Assembly (NCBI GenBank): GCA_900556355.1
Contig: UNSP01000011.1
Location: 1-7,964 of the forward strand
Length of the DNA: 7,964 nucleotides
Direction: 5' to 3'
From: Candidatus Saccharimonadota bacterium
GTDB lineage: Bacteria > Patescibacteriota > Saccharimonadia > Saccharimonadales > Saccharimonadaceae
Shown here: positions 5,765 through 7,964 of the stretch, piece by piece
How positions within the stretch are numbered: position 1 is the stretch's first letter
Layout of the letters: each line of letters starts with the position of its first letter
The notes under the pieces: model-generated
Database searches by the model: none
What the model saw: the letters and a program-made list of their open reading frames with translations, nothing else
Told to the model about the DNA's origin: nothing
Position numbers and translations under genes: made by a program

Positions 5765-5793
5765 ATGTTACCATAAACGACATAAAAAGTCAA
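5765..5793 (-). promoter_or_regulatory. Promoter of the minus-strand membrane protein gene
   Basis: On the minus strand TTGACT (5793-5788) and TAACAT (5770-5765) are separated by exactly 17 bp, and the -10 carries an extended TG (TGGTAACAT). The -10 ends 7 nt before the ATG at 5757, predicting a start of transcription at the start codon and a leaderless mRNA. No Shine-Dalgarno is present. Confidence 0.7.
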
Positions 5794-5812
5794 TATTATT
5801 ATCTAATTTGCA

Positions 5813-5832
5813 GACAAGCTCTTGAGATTGTC
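5813..5832. promoter_or_regulatory. Imperfect 20-bp palindrome overlapping the rpmF -35 (candidate operator)
   Basis: The 20 bases can be written GACAAnCTCnnGAGnTTGTC; 8 of 10 arm positions pair, around a central TT. The dyad covers the TTGAGA -35 box of the rightward promoter and lies about 20 bp upstream of the leftward -35. This is a typical position for a dimeric repressor or activator that senses both units. No regulator gene is in the window, and the site is known only from its symmetry. Confidence 0.35.
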
Positions 5833-5850
5833 CAATAAAAAAGGTATAAT
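5822..5850 (+). promoter_or_regulatory. Promoter of the rpmF-nusB-Nudix-rnc operon
   Basis: TTGAGA (5822-5827) and a consensus TATAAT (5845-5850) are spaced by 17 bp. Transcription should begin near 5857, giving a leader of about 36 nt that carries the Shine-Dalgarno of rpmF. It is the best sigma-70-type promoter in the window, as expected for a ribosomal protein operon. Confidence 0.8.
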
Positions 5851-5892
5851 GGTACGTAAGTTTTATGACAACCTAAAAGAGGAGAATAAATT

Positions 5893-6039
5893 ATGGCACA
5901 ACCTAAGAAACAGAGTAGCCCACGTAAAACTGGTCTTCGTCGCAGTCACTTGGTATTAAAATTGGCACGTCGTGTTAACGCAACTTCACCAGTTAAGGTG
6001 AAGACGACCAAGCGTGAAACTGGTAAAACAACAAAATAA
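5893..6039 (+). CDS. rpmF: 50S ribosomal protein L32 (bL32), short form
   Basis: A 48-residue, highly basic protein starts at the ATG at 5893, 8 nt after a strong AGAGGAG (5878-5884). The N-terminus MAQPKKQSSPRKTGLRRSHL matches the bL32 pattern 'MA-x-PK-x-x-x-S-x-x-R-x-x-x-RRSH', with the hallmark RRSH at residues 16-19. bL32 is a late-assembled large-subunit protein near the peptidyl transferase region. The usual length is about 56-60 residues, often with a four-cysteine zinc ribbon; here no cysteine is present and the C-terminus (VKVKTTKRETGKTTK) is short, a reduced form plausible for Patescibacteria. Lying upstream of an rnc-containing operon agrees with other bacteria in which rpmF is near rnc. 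It is the first gene of the operon, 24 nt before nusB. Some other small basic ribosomal protein is the main alternative, less likely given RRSH. Confidence 0.75.
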   Translation: MAQPKKQSSPRKTGLRRSHLVLKLARRVNATSPVKVKTTKRETGKTTK

Positions 6040-6063
6040 TAATTACGAACAGGACGCTTAATA

Positions 6064-6522
6064 ATGGCATCAAACCGTCATTTGGGACGAATTGTCGCAC
6101 TGCAAACACTTTATGAACATGAATTTCGCAAAGAGGTTGGTGATAGCGATGTTGACTATAAGACTATTTTAAAGCGTAATTTGGCTGAATATAAATCATC
6201 AGTTGACGATATTGAATTTATTGATAATTTGATCAGCGGCATACTTTCGACACAGAGTCAATTGGATGAGAAATTGCAGCCACTAGCGCCAGAATGGCCT
6301 ATCAGTCAGTTGCCGCGAATTGATCGGGCGGTACTTAGAATTGGTTTATATGAATTGCTATATTGTGCAGATACCGTTCCACCAAAAGTGGTGATTAACG
6401 AAGCAGTAGAGTTAGCAAAAGCGTTCGGTTCGGATAATTCGGGTAAGTTTGTGAATGGCGTGCTTGGCACGGCACTCCGTACTCTCGTGGAGGAGTCCGA
6501 CAGTGAGAACAAGCAACTTTGA
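6064..6522 (+). CDS. nusB: Transcription antitermination factor NusB
   Basis: NusB binds boxA RNA with NusE (ribosomal protein S10) and supports antitermination in rRNA operons. The 152-residue all-helical product has the expected length and signatures: R-x-x-A-LQTLYEHEF near the start (9-21), then in the C-terminal half LPRIDRAVLRIGLYELLY (83-100), PPKVVINEAVELAKAFG (106-122) and SGKFVNGVLGTAL (126-138). The ATG at 6064 is preceded by AGGA (6051-6054) at 9-nt spacing. It is the second gene of the rpmF operon. Its last 20 bases overlap the Nudix gene, whose ribosome binding site lies inside nusB, so the two are probably translationally coupled. It ends in TGA, showing that TGA is a stop here. 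Confidence 0.96.
   Translation: MASNRHLGRIVALQTLYEHEFRKEVGDSDVDYKTILKRNLAEYKSSVDDIEFIDNLISGILSTQSQLDEKLQPLAPEWPISQLPRIDRAVLRIGLYELLYCADTVPPKVVINEAVELAKAFGSDNSGKFVNGVLGTALRTLVEESDSENKQL
6489..6495 (+). promoter_or_regulatory. Ribosome binding site GGAGGAG inside nusB, setting a GTG start
   Basis: GGAGGAG ends 7 nt before the GTG at 6503, ideal spacing. This decides the start of the Nudix gene against the in-frame ATG at 6455, which would overlap nusB by 68 bases and add 16 residues unlike the family. Confidence 0.8.
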
Positions 6523-7000
6523 TAAGATAAAAAAATATTTTAGTGGCAGCAAGAAGCCATTGATTCAGGAAATTGTACGCGAGCCAACTGCTGGTGGCGT
6601 GATTTTCCGTCGTAATAAAAAGGGCGAGGCGGAATTTTTGCTATATCAAGACGCTCGCGACCGCTGGACAATTCCCAAAGGTCATATTGAGCCAGGCGAA
6701 ACGGCTCAGGTGACGGCTCGTAGGGAAATCGGTGAGGAAACTGGACTAAAGAAAATTGAGCTGCATGGCTGGCTAGGCAAGGTGAATTTTCGTTATCGTC
6801 GAATCGATAAATTGGTATTGATGACAACGCAAGTTTATCTAGTTAAGGCGTTGGATCCTAATGAGAAACTCCAAAAGGAAGAGTGGATGAATGGTCTTAA
6901 ATGGTTTAGTTTTCATGAGGCGCTGGATGAAGTTGAATATGAAGATATTGGCAAGCTGATTCTTTTGGCAATGAAACGAATTAGACAGGAGAATTTATAA
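6503..7000 (+). CDS. Nudix hydrolase (MutT / Ap4A-type)
   Basis: From the GTG at 6503 the product is 165 residues. It carries a complete Nudix box, G-x5-E-x7-REUxEExGU, at residues 60-82: G60, E66, R74-E75, E78-E79 and G81 are all present, so the metal-binding helix is intact. A beta strand TAGGVIFRR (29-37) and LLYQDARDRWTIPKGH (46-61) precede it, typical of bacterial Ap4A/diadenosine polyphosphate or MutT-like members. Nudix enzymes cleave nucleoside diphosphates linked to another moiety; the actual substrate cannot be read from the sequence (Ap4A-like compounds, oxidised nucleotides or 5' RNA ends are candidates). A 28-residue N-terminal extension (SNFDKIKKYFSGSKKPLIQ and onward) precedes the domain. 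It overlaps nusB by 20 bases and ends directly before the rnc ATG, so it is fully embedded in an RNA-metabolism operon, which makes an RNA- or nucleotide-signal-related role attractive but unproven. Confidence 0.92.
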   Translation: MRTSNFDKIKKYFSGSKKPLIQEIVREPTAGGVIFRRNKKGEAEFLLYQDARDRWTIPKGHIEPGETAQVTARREIGEETGLKKIELHGWLGKVNFRYRRIDKLVLMTTQVYLVKALDPNEKLQKEEWMNGLKWFSFHEALDEVEYEDIGKLILLAMKRIRQENL

Positions 7001-7717
7001 ATGAACGGAATGAACACTGCGCCATATCAAGATTTTGCGCGCGAAAAATTAGGTTTTGAATTTACGAATTTGGATTTGCTGATTACAGCTTTGACTCACC
7101 GTAGCTATGTGAATGAGCATCGAAAATCCGTTCATCATCATAATGAGCGTTTGGAATTCTTAGGTGATGCAGTTTTGGAATTGGCGGTAACAGAATATTT
7201 GTTTACGCATTTTTCTGAGCCAGAGGGAATTTTAACTGCTTGGCGGGCAGCTTTGGTACGAACGGAAAGTATTGGCGATGCTGGTGATAAGTTGGGTTAC
7301 GGTCCGCTGATTCGTATGTCAAAGGGTGAGAAGAATGGCTCGGATAGGGCGCATTTACAGATTTTAGCTAATGCATTTGAGGCGGTAATTGGCGCGATTT
7401 ATTTGGAGCGCGGTTTTGACGATGCTCGCGATTTTATTCACAAGCATATAATTGTTAAGCTGGATGGAATTTTGGAGTCTGGCAGTTGGCGTGATCCGAA
7501 GTCGTATTTGCAGGAGATTTCTCAACGAGTTGACAATCAAACGCCGGTATATAAAGTCCTGAGCGAAGAAGGTCCAGATCACGATAAAGTCTTTACTCTT
7601 GGGGCTTTTGTTGGCGATAATATGATGGGGCGAGGTATTGGTCCATCTAAGCAAGTTGCCCAACAGCAAGCTGCTCGTGCTGCAATTGCTAAATATAAAG
7701 AATCTGGCGAGAAATAA
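7001..7717 (+). CDS. rnc: Ribonuclease III
   Basis: RNase III cuts double-stranded RNA, above all the stems of the 16S and 23S rRNA precursors, as a homodimer. The 238-residue product is full length. The nuclease domain (about 8-155) has the signature NERLEFLGDAVLE (48-60), giving E49, E52 and D56 as equivalents of E. coli E38, E41 and D45, and ILANAFEAVIGAIYLERG (121-138). Here E127 matches the essential E117, but the position of the acidic D114 is asparagine (N124). The double-stranded-RNA-binding domain follows (about 166-234) and ends in the expected PSKQVAQQQAARAAI helix (215-229). The ATG at 7001 follows the Nudix stop without a gap and has AGGAG (6987-6991) at 9-nt spacing; a second ATG at 7010 is less likely. 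It is the last gene of the rpmF operon. Confidence 0.95.
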   Translation: MNGMNTAPYQDFAREKLGFEFTNLDLLITALTHRSYVNEHRKSVHHHNERLEFLGDAVLELAVTEYLFTHFSEPEGILTAWRAALVRTESIGDAGDKLGYGPLIRMSKGEKNGSDRAHLQILANAFEAVIGAIYLERGFDDARDFIHKHIIVKLDGILESGSWRDPKSYLQEISQRVDNQTPVYKVLSEEGPDHDKVFTLGAFVGDNMMGRGIGPSKQVAQQQAARAAIAKYKESGEK

Positions 7718-7724
7718 TTAAAGT

Positions 7725-7753
7725 TTGCACGGCGTAAACTGCTCGTGTATAAT
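7725..7753 (+). promoter_or_regulatory. khpA: Promoter of khpA
   Basis: TTGCAC (7725-7730) and a consensus TATAAT (7748-7753) are spaced by 17 bp; transcription would begin near 7760, leaving about 28 nt of leader. A perfect 7-bp inverted repeat, TAAACTG (7735-7741) and CAGTTTA (7761-7767), is centred on the -10 box and could be a regulator site or chance. No good terminator for rnc is seen before it, so read-through from the operon is likely as well. Confidence 0.7.
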
Positions 7754-7772
7754 GAAAATACAGTTTAATTCC

Positions 7773-7783
7773 AGGAGGAGGGG
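7773..7783 (+). promoter_or_regulatory. Very strong ribosome binding site of khpA (AGGAGGAGGGG)
   Basis: AGGAGGAGGGG includes the full anti-Shine-Dalgarno complement AGGAGG. It lies a few bases before the ATG at 7788, with 9 nt from AGGAGG to the start. It predicts high translation and contrasts with the genes in this window that have no Shine-Dalgarno at all. Confidence 0.8.
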
Positions 7784-7787
7784 CAGA

Positions 7788-7964
7788 ATGTCAACAATAG
7801 ATCAGCAGTTTGTAGAATATACTGTAAAGGCGTTGGTTGGACGTCCAGAAGACGTCGTAGTAGACCGAACGATTGATGAAAAGGGCGTTTTACTAACATT
7901 GACAGTTAATCCAGCAGATTTGGGCCGAGTTATTGGTAAGCGCGGCAGTACAGCACAAAGTTTG
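7788..7964 (+). CDS. khpA: KH-domain RNA-binding protein KhpA/YlqC (partial, 3' end outside the window)
   Basis: The first 59 residues are present and the frame is open to the window edge. The start MSTIDQQFVEYTVKALVGRPEDVVV is the typical KhpA opening (L/F-V-x-x-x-V-K-A-L-V-x-x-P). It is followed by a beta strand and PADLGRVIGKRGSTAQSL, which contains the GxxG RNA-binding loop GKRG (50-53) of a single KH domain. KhpA is usually about 75-80 residues, so about 20 are missing. In Firmicutes it pairs with KhpB and binds small and messenger RNAs, influencing cell division and elongation. Its position just after rnc fits an RNA-processing neighbourhood; it has its own promoter and a very strong ribosome binding site. 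Confidence 0.92.
   Translation, partial: MSTIDQQFVEYTVKALVGRPEDVVVDRTIDEKGVLLTLTVNPADLGRVIGKRGSTAQSL

Noticed and set aside
5758..5793. N-terminal extension of the minus-strand protein from the ATG at 5793
   Set aside because: It would place the start inside the TTGACT box and the whole promoter inside the gene; the 12 extra residues have no supporting feature.
6455..6502. Upstream ATG start for the Nudix hydrolase
   Set aside because: It would overlap nusB by 68 bases, lacks a Shine-Dalgarno, and the GTG at 6503 has a near-perfect one.
1..7964. CRISPR array, insertion sequence, prophage or toxin-antitoxin module
   Set aside because: No regularly spaced direct repeats, transposase or integrase motifs, or paired small toxin/antitoxin genes were seen; all genes but the two anchored membrane proteins and the Mur-ligase relative are housekeeping.

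Overview
The window reads as a stretch of chromosome from a small-genome bacterium of the Candidate Phyla Radiation, most likely Saccharibacteria (TM7). This is an inference from several traits: short intergenic gaps, moderately AT-rich DNA, a minimal 48-residue bL32 without zinc cysteines, translation starts that look leaderless, and TGA used as an ordinary stop (nusB ends in TGA), which argues against the recoded SR1/Gracilibacteria lineages. No database search was possible, so the phylum call is about 60-65% sure. No mobile element, CRISPR array, tRNA or rRNA was seen.

Layout, left to right. (1) 2-58: last 18 codons of a plus-strand gene, probably the BRCT end of an NAD-dependent DNA ligase. 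(2) 59-233: non-coding and unusually rich in inverted repeats. A nested dyad at 114-204 could fold into a compact RNA and has a plausible promoter ending just before it. (3) 234-1523: a divergent Mur-ligase-family protein that lacks the N-terminal substrate domain and has an altered P-loop. (4) 1566-2651: a single-pass membrane protein with a large extracytoplasmic domain, of unknown function. (5) 2670-2709: a terminator-like hairpin abutting an extended -10 promoter. (6) 2717-5218: leuS, complete and apparently functional. (7) 5227-5757, minus strand: a small membrane-anchored protein with a DxNxDG calcium-loop-like motif, convergent with leuS. (8) 5758-5892: divergent promoters with a 20-bp dyad overlapping the rightward -35. 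(9) 5893-7717: a rightward operon rpmF - nusB - Nudix hydrolase - rnc. (10) 7788-7964: the start of khpA, with its own promoter and a strong ribosome binding site; it runs off the window.

How the genes fit together. The right half is an RNA and ribosome block: a ribosomal protein, a transcription antitermination factor used in rRNA synthesis, RNase III for rRNA processing, and a KH-domain RNA chaperone. A Nudix hydrolase is translationally coupled between nusB and rnc. The left half carries a Mur-ligase relative, an envelope protein and a tRNA synthetase, each with its own candidate promoter.

The most interesting signals are the structured non-coding element at 114-204, with two mutually exclusive folds, and a recurring gene-start architecture: three genes (Mur ligase, leuS, minus-strand membrane protein) have a -10 element ending 6-7 nt before the ATG and no Shine-Dalgarno, which predicts leaderless mRNAs. 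Genes inside the right-hand operon have classical Shine-Dalgarno sites. I found no clear evidence of a wholly new multi-gene system.
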